From Lytechinus pictus (taxonomy: Eukaryota > Echinodermata > Echinoidea > Temnopleuroida > Toxopneustidae), in assembly GCF_037042905.1 (NCBI RefSeq), contig NC_087247.1:75686420-75750419 (forward strand): a DNA stretch of 64,000 nt, in the 5' to 3' direction. The notes under the pieces are model-generated. The model was not told where the DNA came from and searched no databases. It saw only the letters and a program-made list of their open reading frames with translations. This document shows, one piece after another, positions 22,780-35,998 of this stretch (the first letter of the stretch is position 1; each line of letters begins with the position of its first letter). The translations under genes were made by a program, and so were the position numbers.

Positions 22780-24590
22780 CCCAGGACCAAAATCCAGTTA
22801 AAACCAATTAGGGCAAAACCAATTGAAACCAGTTGGCCAACTGGTTTCAATAGGGAAATTGGAACAACTGGTTCCAATTGAAAACCAGTTGCCAATTGGT
22901 TCCAGTTAAAACCAATTGGTTCCAATTGAAAACCAGTTGCCAATTGGTTCCAGTTAAAACCAATTGGGCAACTGGAACCAGTTGGCAATTTGTGTCAATT
23001 GGTTCCAGTTGTTCCAATTTCCCTATTAAAACCAGTTGAATCCAATTGGAGGCAACTGGTTTCAATTGGTTCCAGTTGAAACCAATTGAAGGCAACTGGT
23101 TTCAACTGGAACCAGTTGAAACCAATTGGTTTCCAACTGGATCCAATTGGAACTTCCAGTTGGAATGAACTTAATTAGTTACAAATTAATTAGCATTTGC
23201 ACTAACTATTGCTCATGCCAACACAGAAGCAGTGTTATATGTCTATTAAAACCAATGTAAAGGGCATTGATAGAATACAGACTTTCATATGTATATATTT
23301 ATATGGAAGATCTTCAGATATATGTATTTTTATTTGATGTAATTTGGTAACAGTTTTTAGTGGTGTACTAATTATCCTTTAATCTGTTTTAATTATAATC
23401 TATAACATTTATGAACATGGTTTTCACTGCAAAGTATTTTAAATACTTATCTTTAAAAAGTGTGGTACTTGAAATTGAAAAGAGAAAAATAGATACATTG
23501 TTAATGATGATGAATCTCATAAAACATTAATCTGTGCACACTGGTAGATAATATGCAAATAAACTGGTTTCAATTGGATCCAGTTGGGTAACTGGAAAAT
23601 TTCCAATTGGAAACCAATTGGAAATCATTTCCAGTTGCCCAACTGGTTCCAGTTTTATTTCCAGTTACCCAACTGGTTCCAATTAGAATTCATTTCCAGT
23701 TACCCATCTTTCCAGTTAGAAGTCATCTCCAGTTACCCAATTGGTACCAGTTAGGATTTCCAGTTACACAACTACATGGTTCAAGTTAAGATTTCCAGTT
23801 ACCCAACTGGTTCCAGTTAGAAATTATTTCTAGTTGGAAGTCATTTCCAGTTACCCAACTGGTTCCAGTTAGGATTTCCAGTTACCCAACTGGTTCCAGT
23901 TAGAAATCATTTCCAATTGGAAGTCATTTCCAGTTACCCAACTGGTTCCAGTTGGGATTTCCAGTTACTCAACTGGTTCCAGTTAGAAATCATTTCCAAT
24001 TGGAAGTCATTTCCAGTTACCCAACTGGTTCCAGTTAGGATTTCCAGTTGCCCAACTGGTTCCAGTTGGGATTTCCAGTTACTCAACTGGTTCCAGTTAG
24101 AAATCATTTCCAATTGGAAGTCATTTCCAGTTACCCAACTGGTTCCAGTTAGGATTTCCAGTTGCCCAACTGGTTCCAGTTGGGATTTCCAGTTACTCAA
24201 CTGGTTCCAGTTAGAAATCATTTCCAATTGGAAGTCATTTCCAGTTACCCAACTGGTTCCAGTTAGGATTTCCAGTTACCCAACTGGTTCCAGTTAGGAT
24301 TTCCAGTTGCCCAACTGGTTCCAGTTAGGATTTCCAGTTGCCCAACTGGTTCCAGTTGGGATTTCCAGTTACTCAACTGGTTCCAGTTAGAAATCATTTC
24401 CAATTGGAAGTCATTCCCAGTTACCCAACTGGTTGTAGTTAGGATTTCCAGTTGCCCAACTGGTTTCAATTGGTTTCAACTGGAAATTGTTAAATTCCAG
24501 TTAAAACCAATTGAAACCAGTTAAAACCAATTGAAACCAATTGAAACCAGTTGGAAATCCAACTGGTTTCAATTGGATTTTGGTCCTGGG
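22780..24590. mobile_element. Foldback element C with CCAGTT/AACTGG word arrays
   Basis: Starts CCCAGGACCAAAATCCAGTT and ends AACTGGTTTC...GGATTTTGGTCCTGGG. The right arm of the host palindrome (41611-41650) shows the uninterrupted site, with only AC duplicated. Outer arrays are 22790-23165 and 23560-24580; the middle (23166-23560) is AT-rich unique sequence. The right array has a higher-order unit of about 130 bp. All frames here are repeats of one peptide phrase. Confidence 0.85.
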
Positions 24591-24893
24591 ACAGTTCACA
24601 ATCCCCATAGGCGCGCGTGTATTTCACCTTTTCTATTGTAGGGACAACCGGTGAATCGACGGAGTGCTCTTCATCGAAATACTACGTTGGTTGGTCCCCG
24701 GAAGTGGCGGGCGGAATTTAGCCCGAATCCTCGATGCGGGAAGTGGATCAAGTGCATACGAGCTGAGAGAGTGAAGTATCAGTGTACCTCAGGCCCTTCT
24801 ACTTTTTATAAATATTTCTTGTTGCTTTTTTTGTTAAGTTAATTTTTCCTGGTGTAGAGATAAGTTTCAGTTCTAATAATGCACTTCCAATAC
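24591..24893. repeat. Left-arm segment of the giant palindrome
   Basis: Inverted match to 41317-41619, including CGGTGAATCGACGGAGTGCT and GGTCCCCGGAAGTGGCGG. Confidence 0.85.
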
Positions 24894-27800
24894 TAGTGGA
24901 GCGGTTATGTGACAAAAAATGGCCAATTAGATGCTCGGATCTGGCAGAAAGTGTGAAATTTGGCATACAGGGGTATTTTTGGGCGCTGATTTGAAAAATT
25001 GCCGGCCCCAAGCGATTTGACCAACGGGTCGGCCGCCATTTTGAAATCCTAGATGGCCGCCATGAAAAATCATTAAAATGTCATTTTCTTGAGTTTTACA
25101 TGGCATGTGACACTGAAATTTGGCATATAGGGGTATTTTGAGGCACTGATTTCAAATATTGCCGGCTCCCAGCAATTTGACCTCCAGGTCAGCGGCAAAA
25201 TGGCCGCCATCTTGAAATCCAAGATGGCCGCCATGATATATTATTGCAATCATTTTCTCAAGTTTTATATGAACAGCTGCGGTATTGAAATTTGGCATAT
25301 AGGCTTAATTTGGGGTGCTAATTTCAAATATTGCCGGCCCCAAGTAATTTGACCATCAGGTCGGCCGCCATTTTGAAATCCAAGATGGCCGCCATGAGAA
25401 ATCATTTATGTCATTTTCTTGAGTTTTACATGACGTGTGACACTGAAATTTGGTATATAGGGGTACTTTTAGGCACTGATTTCAAATATTGCCAGCCCCC
25501 AGCAATTTGACCATTTGGTCGGCTGCAAAATGGCCGCCATCTTGAAATCCAAGATGGCCACCATGAAAAATCATTAATGTCATTTTCTTGAGTTTTAAAT
25601 GATATGTGACACTGAAATTTGGCATATAGGGGTATTTTGAGGAACTGATTTCAAATATTGCTGGCCCCCAGCAATTTGACCATTTGATCGGTGGCAAAAT
25701 GGCCGCCATCTTGAAATCCAAGATGGCTGCCATGATATATTATTGCAAACATTTTCTCGAGTTTTAAATGAACTGCGGTATTGAAATTTGGAATATAAGC
25801 TTAATTTGGGGTGCTGATTTCAAATATTGCCGGCCCCAAGCGATTTGACCATCGGGTCAGCCGCCATTTTGAAATTCAAGATGGCCGCCATGAAAAATCT
25901 TGAGTTTTACATGACATGCGACACCGAACTTTGGTATATAGGGGTATTTTTAGGCACTGATTTCAAATATTGCCAGCCCCCAGCAATTTGACCATTTGAT
26001 CGGTGGCAAAATGGCCGCCATCTTGAAATCCAAGATGGCCACCACGAAAAATCATTAATGTCATTTTTTTGAGTTTTATATGAACAGCTGCGGTATTGAA
26101 ATTTGGCATATAGGCTTAATTTGGGGTGCTAATTACAAATATTGCCGGCCCCAAGTAATTTGACCATCGGGTCGGCCGCCATTTTGAAATCCAAGATGGC
26201 CGCCATGAGAAATCATTTATGTCATTTTCTTGAGTTTTACATGACGTGTGACACTGAAATTTGGTATATAGGGGTACTTTTAGGCACTGATTTCAAATAT
26301 TGCCAGCCCCCAGCAATTTGACCATTTGGTCGGCTGCAAAATGGCCGCCATCTTGAAATCCAAGATGGCCACCACGAAAAATCATTAATGTCATTTTCTT
26401 GAGTTTTAAATGATATGTGACACTGAAATTTGGAATATAGGGGTATTTTGAGGCACTGATTTCAAATATTGCCGGCCCCCAGCAATTTGTCATCCAGGTC
26501 AACGGCAAAACGGCCGCCATCTTAAAATCCAAGATAGCCGCCATGAAATATCGTTGCAATAATTTTCTCTAGTTTCGTATGAGCTATGGTATTGAAATTT
26601 AGCATATACAGTGTAGGTGTAGTTTAGTCTTACCACCAGGTCAGCTGCCATCTTGAAATCTAAGTTGGCCGCCATGAAAAAAAAAAAAAAACTTTACATG
26701 TGCTCTGAACTTTGGCAAGTAGAGTACCTATTTTGGGGTGCTGATTTCAAATATTGCCAGCCCCAAGTGATCTGACCATCAGTTCAGCGGCAAGATGGCT
26801 GCCATGAAAAACCATATCAAAATAATTTTCTTGTATTTTACATTATATATGACACCAAAATTTGGCATACAGAAGTACGTGGCACTGATTTTTGCCGGTC
26901 ACCAGCAATGCAACCACCGGGTTTCGGCAATATAACCGCCATGAATTAAAAGCAATGATAATTGTCTTGAGTTTTATATGAACTCTGGCCCTGAAAGTTG
27001 TCATATAGTCATATATTTAGGCCCTGATTATTGTCAGACCCCTGTTTGGTTGCCATTTTGAAATACAAGATGGCCGCCATGAAAGATAATTTGCTCAAGT
27101 CTTACGTATGGGCTGTAACACTTTGTATTTGGAGAAAAACTTGATCTTTGCATCCTTGATCAATGAAAAAAAAAACAATAAATAGATGCTATTTTGAATT
27201 CCAATATGGTTACCAAGTTTGAATGATGCACAACGTTACAATGGGGAGTAAAAATTAAAAAGAAAACTCAAGAAAATGATTTTAATGAATTTTCATGACA
27301 GTCGATCCTCTCTAGATTTCAAGATGGTGGCCATTTTGCAGCATATCTATTTGACAGATTACTGGGGGGAAATTTCAATACCCCAAGATGCCAAATTTCA
27401 AAATAATAACTACGTTATAATTATGATAATTGATATTTTTTAATGATTTTTTTATGGCAGCCATCTTGTATTTCAAAATGGCTGCCATTTTGCAGCAAAG
27501 GTATCACGGGCCTGAAACATTTCCCATAGACTCGTGTGTTAAAGAGGCGTTCTAAAAAAAATAAGGATGAAATTCGAGAATTGAATGTTTACTACTAGTA
27601 GATAGGATATATGTCTGACATTCCATATCTGACCAGAAAAGGGTACCTCGACGAGCTCATTTTAAAAATAAATCGGCATTTATGAAGACTACACCTGACA
27701 GGATCAAATTCATCACTTGACGCAGTAAAATGGCAATACTTCTTCTGCCAGTATAAGAATAGTTCCAAAGTGGTGATATATCTTCCAAATAAAAAAAAAA

Positions 27801-29077
27801 AGGAAGTTCAGTAAAGTTACCCTCCCTAGAATCAGTGTTAGATTATCAATCATATTCATTCATTTTTGTCAATCAGCAATATCAAAATTAAAAATTGAGA
27901 ATTATTGGGTTGGCTCGAATTAATATCTTTGGCCTGCCAGTTGTAATTACGCCCGTATAACCCTGACTCAGGGGATCAGATCGCTGAGGGGCCGCAATAT
28001 TTGAAATAAGCTCCCCACACTACTTCTATATGTCAAATGGCAATACCGCAGATCATATAAAACTCAACAAAATAATTGCAATATTTATATGGCAGCCAGC
28101 TTGGAATTCAAGATGACGGCCATTTTTCCGCCGACCAATTGTCAGATTGCTTAATTGGAGCCAGCAAGTTTTTAAATGAACTCACCCAGGTACCGATATG
28201 CTACACATTTCAGTGGCACATATTATGTAAAATTTAAGAAAATGAGTTCAATGATTTTCATGGCGGCCATCTTGGATTTCAAATGGCGGCTGACCCGATG
28301 GTCAAATCGCTTGAGGCCGGCAATATTTGAAATCAGCACCCCAAAGTAAGCCTATATGCCAAATTTCAATACTGCAGTTCATATAAAACTCGAGAAAATG
28401 ATTGCAATAATATATAACGGCGGCCATCTTGGATTTCAAGATGGCGGCCATTTTGCAGCCGACTAAACGGTCAAATTGCTGGGGGCTGGCAATATTTGAA
28501 ATCAGTGCCTAAAAATACCCCAACAAAAGGCATACCAAATTTCAGTGTCACATGTCATGTAAAACTCAAGAAAATGACATTAATGATTTCTCATATGGCA
28601 GCCATCTTGGATTACAAAATGGCGGCCGACCCGATGGTCAAATTACTTGGGGCCGGCAATATTTGAAATCAGCACCCTCATTTAAGCCTATGTGCCAAAT
28701 TTCAATACCGCAGTTCATATAAAACTCGAGAAAATGATTGCAATAATATATCATGGCGGCCATCTTAGATTTCAAGATGGCGGCCATTTTGCCGCTGACT
28801 AAACGGTCAAATTGCTGGGGGCCGGCAATATTTGAAATCAGTGCCTAAAAATATCTCTATATGCCAAATTTCAGTGTCACATGCCATGTTTGTACAACTC
28901 AAGAAAATGACATTTAATGATTGGTCACGGTGGCCATCTTGGATTTCAAAATGGCGGCCGACCCGATGGTCAAATTGCTTGGGGCCGGCAATTTTTGAAA
29001 TCAGCGCCCAAAAATACCTCTGTATGCCAAATTTCACACTTTCTGCCAGATTCGAGCATCTTTTTCACATCTACTGG
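24894..29077. mobile_element. Foldback element D with ATGGCGGCCAT word arrays
   Basis: Units of about 170 bp (TTGCCGGCCCCAAG..., AAATGGCCGCCATCTTGAAA, TTTTCTTGAGTTTTA, CACTGAAATTTGGCATATAG) run in one direction from 24930 to about 27130 and in the opposite direction from about 27250 to 29060. The ends carry TCTGGCAGAAAGTG and its complement. The host palindrome's right arm (41309-41320) shows the empty site, and CCAATAC/CCTATAC flank the insertion. No gene; the frames at 25482-25733, 26293-26559 and 28807-29129 are the repeats translated. Confidence 0.85.
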
Positions 29078-29084
29078 CCTATAC

Positions 29085-29165
29085 ATTTTGGAGTGTCTGT
29101 TTGAGGCGTTTGGGGCGATTTCACCCTAGCCCCAAAATGCTTGCAACGACAATACGGGGGCATGA
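29085..29165. repeat. Left-arm segment of the giant palindrome
   Basis: Inverted match to about 41230-41305 (GGAGTGTCTGTTTG, GCTTGCAACGACAATACGGG). Confidence 0.85.
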
Positions 29166-29179
29166 CCCTTACAAAAATG

Positions 29180-29951
29180 TCGTGTGGTATATCTGTGTGG
29201 TACCCGGCTTTACCACACGAATTACCACATGAATGTAGGTTACCACATGGTTACCACATGAACATCTGTGGTAATTTTCCATATCCTTGTGTGGTAACGT
29301 CAGCTGGTAGCTGTGGTAATTTGTTGTCTATGTGGTACTTCTGTGGTAAATCAAAATTACCACATGAATGCATGTTACCTCATGATGCCATTGTGTGGTA
29401 ATATAAATTCAAATATGTGGTATTTGTGTGGTATCGTTATATTTCTGTGGTAAATCAAAATTACCACAGGAATGCATGTTACCACATGATGCCATTGTGT
29501 GGTAATGTAAATTCAAATATGTGGTATTTGTGTGGTATTGTATACTTCTGTGGTAAATCAAAATTACCACATGAATGCATGTACCTCATGATGCCATTGT
29601 GTGGTAATGTAAATTCAAATATGTGGTATTTGTGTGGTATTGTTATACTGCTGTGGTAAATCAAAATTACCACACGAAAGCATGTTACCGCATTAGCCCA
29701 TTGTGTGGTAATGTAAATTCAAATATGTGGTATTTTTGTGGTGTTATGCTCTGCGGTAAATCAAACTTACCGCATGAATGCAATACCACATGATGCTATT
29801 GTGTGGTTATGTCAATTCAAATATGTGGTATTTGTGTGGTATTGTTATACTGCTGTGGTAAATCAAAATTACCACAGGAATGCATGTTACCACATGATGC
29901 CATTGTGTGGTAATGTAAATTCAAATATGTGGTATTTGTGTGGTATTGTAT
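29180..29951. repeat. Subterminal word array of B, left (part 1)
   Basis: Units of about 120 bp: TGTGGTAAATCAAAATTACC, CATGAATGCATG, TTACCACATGATGCCATTGT, GTGGTAATGTAAATTCAAAT. Every word is flanked by its complement, so single units can fold. Confidence 0.9.
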
Positions 29952-31507
29952 CAGCGGCGTAACAGGGGTCGGTGGCCAGGGGGGGCAAGAGCCAAAAATT
30001 TCCCGGTCATATCATGGAACAGGCAATGGCGTCATAGGGCAAAAATTTTGAGGGGGCGATATGGCGTATCGGGCAAATAGATATATATATAAGCGAGCGA
30101 GCAAAATTTTTTTGACATTTTTATTGCAAAAATCAAATTTTGTGATAGATTTTGACATAATGTTAAAAAGATGAAATCATATTCACCCTCTCTTTCCTTT
30201 TTCTCTCTTTTTTTGTACGCCACGGTGAACAGTATTTTTGTTATGATTGTGAGCATCAGGGCGAAGCTCTGTATGCTCGAGGGGGCCGAGTATGGCGCTT
30301 CTGGCAAGAAGTAGCTTAATATAGGTCCCGAGCGAGCGAAGCGAGCGAGATAAAAAAAATCACCTTTTTATCAGAATCTAACATGAAGATAGATTTTAAC
30401 GTGATATTCAGAAAAATATAATACACTTTCCTTTCTTTCCTAATTTTTTTCTTTGGTTGTAGAACTTTTGGGGGCTGTGGTCCAAACTCATCCACATAAC
30501 AGTGCTTTATGGGTGGGGTCCAGGGCAGAGCCCTGGAACCTCTTGATATCAAAGCCATTTTAAACCTTACAGATGGCCACTTATTTTATTCAAATTGCGT
30601 GTATTTTATATAGCTTTAACTCAACACATAAATTCAATGCAGTTGTGTATCGTAATCATCCAAATATTGTGAGGGGCACACCATAGCAAATGTGGAAAAA
30701 TTTGTAAAAAGTCGCCAGCGAGCGAAGCGAGCCAGAAAAAATAAGGCCTGTTAAAATGAAATTCTAATTATGTGACAGATTTTTACATCATTATAGCAAA
30801 TGTCATGTCATATATTTTTTTTCATTCATCTCATTTCGCTGCCTCCTTTTAATTTCTTTTATTTCCCCTTGGCTGTGGAACCCCCCCCCCCCCGGTACGC
30901 CACTACTTCAACGTAAAGCTTAATGCAGGAAGGGTCAATAATAGGGGCCCGTTACAGAGCCCCCACTGCACGGGGTCTTGACTCTTGGACAGAGCCTTTG
31001 GATATTTAGCAAGTTTATGATAGACTTTCATACGACATTATGCTATACATACCATCCATTTTTCTTCCCGCTCGTTATCTCAATCCTCGGCAGCCCAGTA
31101 GTGTACGTTATCTTGTCCCTATTCTTTATTTCAATTTAGATTTTGGCTAATTCCATTCTGCCTTTATTTCCCGCTTTTGTTTGTCTTTTTGTCATCTTTA
31201 ATTTATTTCCCTGTCTTACTAATCATGCTAATGTATTTGTATATCGGGGCGAATTGTTCTTTCTCACTTGTTCGTTTTTCCTTCCTTTTCCCGTTATCTT
31301 TCCATTTTCCCTTTTTTATGTTTTTTCTTAGTTTTCTTTTCCCGTTTCCTTTCCTTTTTCCGTTCCCCTTTCCCCTTTTTCCTTTCCTTTCCCTTTCTTC
31401 CCCCCCTTTTTTATTTTATTTTCCCCGTTTTTTTTATTTTCCCGGTGAGCTCCGCCAGGGGGGCAGCTTGCCCCCCCTGCCCCCCCCCCCCGCCTGTTAC
31501 GCCACTG
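29952..31507. mobile_element. 1556-bp hAT-type element
   Basis: TIRs CAGCGGCGTAACAGG and CCTGTTACGCCACTG, with exact 8-bp duplication TATTGTAT (29944-29951, 31508-31515). The CAG(T/C)GGCG start is typical of hAT ends. The inside holds GAGCGAGCGAAGCGAGCGAG words, C runs and T-rich stretches. A second GGTACGCCAC word at about 30894 hints at a composite. The hydrophobic frames at 31143-31563 are pyrimidine-tract artefacts. Confidence 0.9.
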
Positions 31508-31880
31508 TATTGTATACTTCTGTGGTAAATCAAAATTACCACATGAATGCATGTACCTCATGATGCCATATTGTGTGGTAATGTTAATTCAAATATATGG
31601 TATTTGTGTGGTATTGTTATACTGCTGTGGTAAATCAAAATTACCACATGAAAGCATATGTTACCGCATTATATAGCCCATTGTGTGGTAATGTAAATTC
31701 AAATATGTGGTATTTTTGTGGTGTTATGCTCTGCGGTAAATCAAACTTACCGCATGAATGCAATACCACATGATGCTATTGTGTGGTAATGTCAATTCAA
31801 ATAGTGGTATTTGTGTGTTATTGCCCTTCTGTTGAAAATCAGAAATACCACACAAAAAAGTTATCACACCCATATCTTAG
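31508..31880. repeat. Subterminal word array of B, left (part 2)
   Basis: Continuation of the 29180 array after the hAT insertion. Confidence 0.85.
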
Positions 31881-32028
31881 ACCCCCCTCAGCTCACCCCC
31901 TATCAAAATTAAAAATTGATTCGCCGGGGGGGGGGGCGCGGTGACAGGCTTGCGCATGCGCACTTACCGCCAACATTTGAAAAGAATTCCGTTGCGTTGC
32001 AGTTTATTGAACTCCATCGAGAAGTGTG

Positions 32029-32117
32029 ACGAAGAAGGCCGTTAATAATTCAACTGCTTAAAGAATACGGGTTAGATATGGACAACGACTTCGAAGACAT
32101 TTGCAGTAGGCTAAACA
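32029..32117 (+). CDS. Candidate first exon of transposon B
   Basis: ATG at 32078 opens MDNDFEDICSRLN and meets donor GTAAGTTAGAT after 40 bp (phase 1). Upstream, the same frame is open through LKEYGLD, and transposon A has LTEYGSDSDNDF at the same place. About 150 bp of similarity, including GAAGAAGGCCGT and a G run at 31925, is shared. No second exon is identified in B. The antisense frame is also conserved, so coding direction is unproven. Confidence 0.4.
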
Positions 32118-32516
32118 GTAAGTTAGATAACCATTTTCTATGATTTTCTTTTCATAGTTTGTTAAATGCCCTGGCTTGCAACTAGCTAAAGATTTCGTCA
32201 ATGAAAATGACATGACACTGGCAATCCCATCCTGTCTAACCGGGCGCTCGCCCGGCCCCGAGCGCCTGCTCGCTGCTGTGATGTGGACCACTGGCTGGTG
32301 GTCTCAAACTCAAAGTCTGCACACAGCACACCTAACGATTTGAGTTTAGATTTAACGTGAATTTCCTATTATTTTACAAAATCTTTCAATTGATGATGTT
32401 CCTTGTATTCTTATGAGTAAGTGTGCAAAAAGTTTCATAAAAAATTGCGAGAAATAATTGATTTTCTTGGGAAAAAATCTCGGCCAGTCATGGTCATTTT
32501 GATTGAACAAAATGAT
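32118..32516. other. Interior of B, nothing recognised
   Basis: Contains an inverted GC-rich word GGGCGCTCGCCCGG near 32244. No gene is supported. Confidence 0.35.
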
Positions 32517-32911
32517 TAGTGGTAGGATGGGGGTCGGGTGTCCGGACAGTTTATCTTTTTGAGGCCTTCACATCACATCACATCACATCAGGTACGGAAA
32601 TGAAGGACTTCTCCTGTAGGTTTTCCGATCTTAACTTCCGGTAATTGACGATTATCTAGACAGTTTAAACTTGTGAGACTTTACGTGCGTTGAGAAATGG
32701 AGGTTTTAAATCTTTCCCCCCACCTTCTTTTTTGTCTTTGGATTACACTAAAAATATGAATTCAATACTTTTAATCATCTTCTATTTTGTTCCTTATAAA
32801 TAATATTTCCTAACATTTTGTACTAAAAATTGATGGAACTTCGCTTGTAATTTTTTCCAAATGACTTTCTAAAATTGATCGTCCGGACACACAATTCACA
32901 ACAACTGGGTA
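32517..32911. repeat. GTCCGGAC-ended repeat (copy 1)
   Basis: TAGGATGGGGGTCGGGTG, then TCCGGACA at the left, and CGTCCGGACACACAATTC at the right. A related copy lies inverted at 43285-43525 in TXNL4B intron 1. Confidence 0.5.
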
Positions 32912-33610
32912 ATACTAATAATGTCTGCGCACCTATTCACTTTACACAGACCTATTACACATGATGCGAAGATTTCGATAAGATTAAGAAAGCAGTCACA
33001 GAGGCTGCATTTTGAGGCCGTCACATGTAATGCCCAGGAAAGAGTTCCATATGCAATTCCAATGCACCCCCCACCAACATGATCAAAAATAAGATTGTTG
33101 AGACTTAATTCCATTCCATTTCGTTCATTACAGATTTTTCTATAATTTTTTTTTACCGTTGTGTTGGCACCTAAGTTGGGACTTGAGATCACCTCGTTTT
33201 ATTTGCAGTCAAGACCTGTTCCTGCTATGCTAGCGAGAAGTGCTGATACCGGAAGGGGTATTTTAACGATTATCAGCCAATAGTTCGACTAGACTTGACT
33301 CACAGAGTGACACAGACCCTTGAGTAAATAAACCGATGTCTATGGACAATTACACACACTAGATACATCCATACATGCTAGAAATTTGACGGAATAAAGC
33401 CATATTTTAGTATGTATTTCCACTCCTAGTACTATCCACTCCCCCATCATATATGTTCTATATTGTGCTAGATATATTATTCTGAACCTTCTTCATGTTT
33501 TTCAATTTTAGGGGAGTGCATATGGAACTCTTGCCAATGCCCTAAATTCATTATTTTCCAACCATTTTGAGTCAGATTTTTTATGAATAGATCTGTTTAT
33601 GACATTTCAG
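32912..33610. other. Interior of B, nothing recognised
   Basis: No domain or repeat boundary is supported. The short open run GSAYGTLANALNSLF at 33513 follows a plausible acceptor but ends without a donor. Confidence 0.3.
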
Positions 33611-33785
33611 GAGAAAGAGAGGGAGACCCAAAACTACCTGTCCTGGCATCACATTTGAGGAGAAGAAGTCGGTGAATATGACCTAGCCCGGGGGAGTTTC
33701 CAGAAGAAGGCCCTTAACCACCGGCCGCCAGGAGTGGAGGTCCTTTGTTGTTGCTCTACATGTCAGGAGGCATCGGGCAGTAGGT
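33611..33785 (+). pseudogene. LINE ORF2 C-terminal remnant
   Basis: RKRGRPKTTCPGITFEEKK is followed, after a stop and a frame change, by RQEWRSFVVALHVRRHRA. This fits the C-terminal tail after the reverse transcriptase in several LINE families (KRGRPKTTW..., then WR-x-x-V-x-AL). It is broken and too short to function. An AG acceptor and GTAAGA donor happen to flank it. Confidence 0.5.
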
Positions 33786-35998
33786 AAGACTAAGTAAGTA
33801 CAGTAGGCTCTTTCAGGTGTAAAGTTTATTTTTTGTTTGGAGTCGTTGCGTATCTTCCATTATCAGAATCGCGCAGATTCGGATGTGCGCAATCTTGGGG
33901 CACCTTATCTGTCAATGGTCCTAACTGTACTAAGAGGACTCTGTGATGATATTTTTATCATTTTTACATTGTACCAGGGGTATTTTTATTCACGGAGCCT
34001 AGACAAGTCTCTGTTGCCTGTAGAACTTGGTACACAAAATGGATTTCCGTAAAAAATCCACCTTTCCCACAATAATTTTTGGGCAAACATTTAATTTGTC
34101 CAATTTGTAAGCCTTTGTAATCTAAATATAAAAAATTAAGGCTTAAGAAATGTTAATTGTAAGCAGGTAAACATTTCGAAGGATCACTTGCTTGCAATTC
34201 CCAAGCTATATAACACAATGACATGACCTTTAACTGGAGTGACGTCCATATGCAAGAAAATACAGAGAGAATTGGTGCAAATGCATAGCTGATTGTGCTA
34301 GTATTAGATTCCAGGCTGACGTGTATCGGTTTGGACGTTCTAATGACAAGTTTAGAGTGTAATTTGGCGCTAATAGAGTTTCGCAACGGTTGATCTGGCG
34401 ATGCCAGAAAACTAATTTCACCTCAAAATTTGTCAGATTTTTAGGCAAAATATCTATTCAATTTAATGTGTTCTAAAACTACTAAAGATTAAGTATAAGA
34501 ATAATAATATATTCATAGGCCTACCGATAGTAAAATTAAAAAAAATAATGAAAGGCCTAACTTAACCACATTTAGGGCCTATTACTATTGTATATTTAAA
34601 GCTTTTATACAGATTGTCTTTAATTTGTGGAAGTTAAAAATCAAGATGATGATTAGATCTAGAATTCTCAGATCTGAAAGTTAGACCATAACTTACCTTA
34701 AAAATCCTGCAAAATTTTCTAAATGCCTCATTTTGCCAGCCACATTTGAAAGGGTTCCTGCCCATTACGAAAGCTATGCACTTTAAAAGATTCATATTAT
34801 TATTGTTAAAAAGACAAAAATTGAAGTGACAAGTAAGCTGCAAACAGTTGCTGGATACTCTTTGCATTAATATGTTCCTCACACTGACACTGCTGTTACA
34901 GTTCCATGTAAAAATTGAACATTGAAATTGCATGCACATTAATGAGTGGCACATGCAAAGAATTACTTGTAGGACCCTTAGGCTTACTACACCATATATT
35001 TTGCATCTTACCTACTGTGCATGTGCCATGGCTGGGACATGTACTTGTAGATTTTGCAATTTCTTGGCATGATTGAGGTTAACATTTTAATTTTTTTTTC
35101 CTCTCTTTTTTTTGCAGCCCTGGTAGAAGCACCATCTTGATACTATCATTCAAACTCTCATCAGCTGTATCATTATAGGTGGACTAAAAGAACAATATTC
35201 ATGCAGATATAATGGTGAGTACAAATTTATCCTTTTTGGAAGGTATTTTTTATTATTATTGTGTTATTTTGATTATTTACATGTGCATGAACATGAGATG
35301 CAGTTAAATAATTTTGATTTTGTAACCACTCTGATACAAAGCTTGTGTAATGCTCTTACAGGGTTCATGCTGTTGTCAATTCAAACGTAATAGATAGGCA
35401 TAAGTGAAACATCAACACCTAATGTGCATTTATGATCACATCAGAATTGATCTTCGTTATGTGAAATTGGCAACTTGTAATTTCTTATTCAAACTGATGG
35501 AATTATCCCATAACCATTTAAAACACATTAAAAAAAAGCATGAATTAAAATCATGTTTAATTAAAATAAATATTAAAAAAAAAAAAAAATTTACTCTAAT
35601 AGAATGTCCTTCCCTATACAGAGATGGTTTGGAGGTGCAGCAGATCTTGAGGGCATCAAGCCCCCTCCCCGGACTTGACTTTACATGTTAATATTTTAAG
35701 TATAAATATGTAACAAACCCCACATTGTTTTTTAATCATTTGTTAAAAAGTTTGGAAATTGATATTGAAACCATGTAGTTTTTAATGAATATTAAATAGT
35801 TAATGCAGGAAAGGCTTTTATGTTTATCTTCTTCTGTTATTTTTGCAGATGCCTTAAGTTGAAATGGAAGGTGTCCTGAATCAGCATCCATTCATCTGGT
35901 TTCGTAACTCCTTTCATAGTGCTATTGGAACCTGCTCCCTACCAGTATAACATCAAACAGATTGGAAGAATAAAGGCCAATGGGAAGTGCCTTTTATA
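33786..35998. other. Interior of B, mostly unrecognised
   Basis: AT-rich sequence. Plausible splice-bounded blocks occur (35119-35214 between a T-run plus GCAG and GTGAGT; 34686-34783 on the minus strand before GTAAGT) but their frames are short or stopped. Confidence 0.3.

Noticed and set aside
23917-24297. 126-residue frame with repeated peptide
   Set aside because: By-product of element C's CCAGTT array; overlapping antisense frames of the same quality exist.
31143-31563. Hydrophobic multi-segment frames resembling membrane proteins
   Set aside because: They arise from C/T-rich tracts inside the hAT element; no conserved motif.
34686-34783. Minus-strand exon-like block before a perfect GTAAGT donor in transposon B
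   Set aside because: Short, opposite strand to the candidate first exon, weak acceptor, no homologue in A that I can see.
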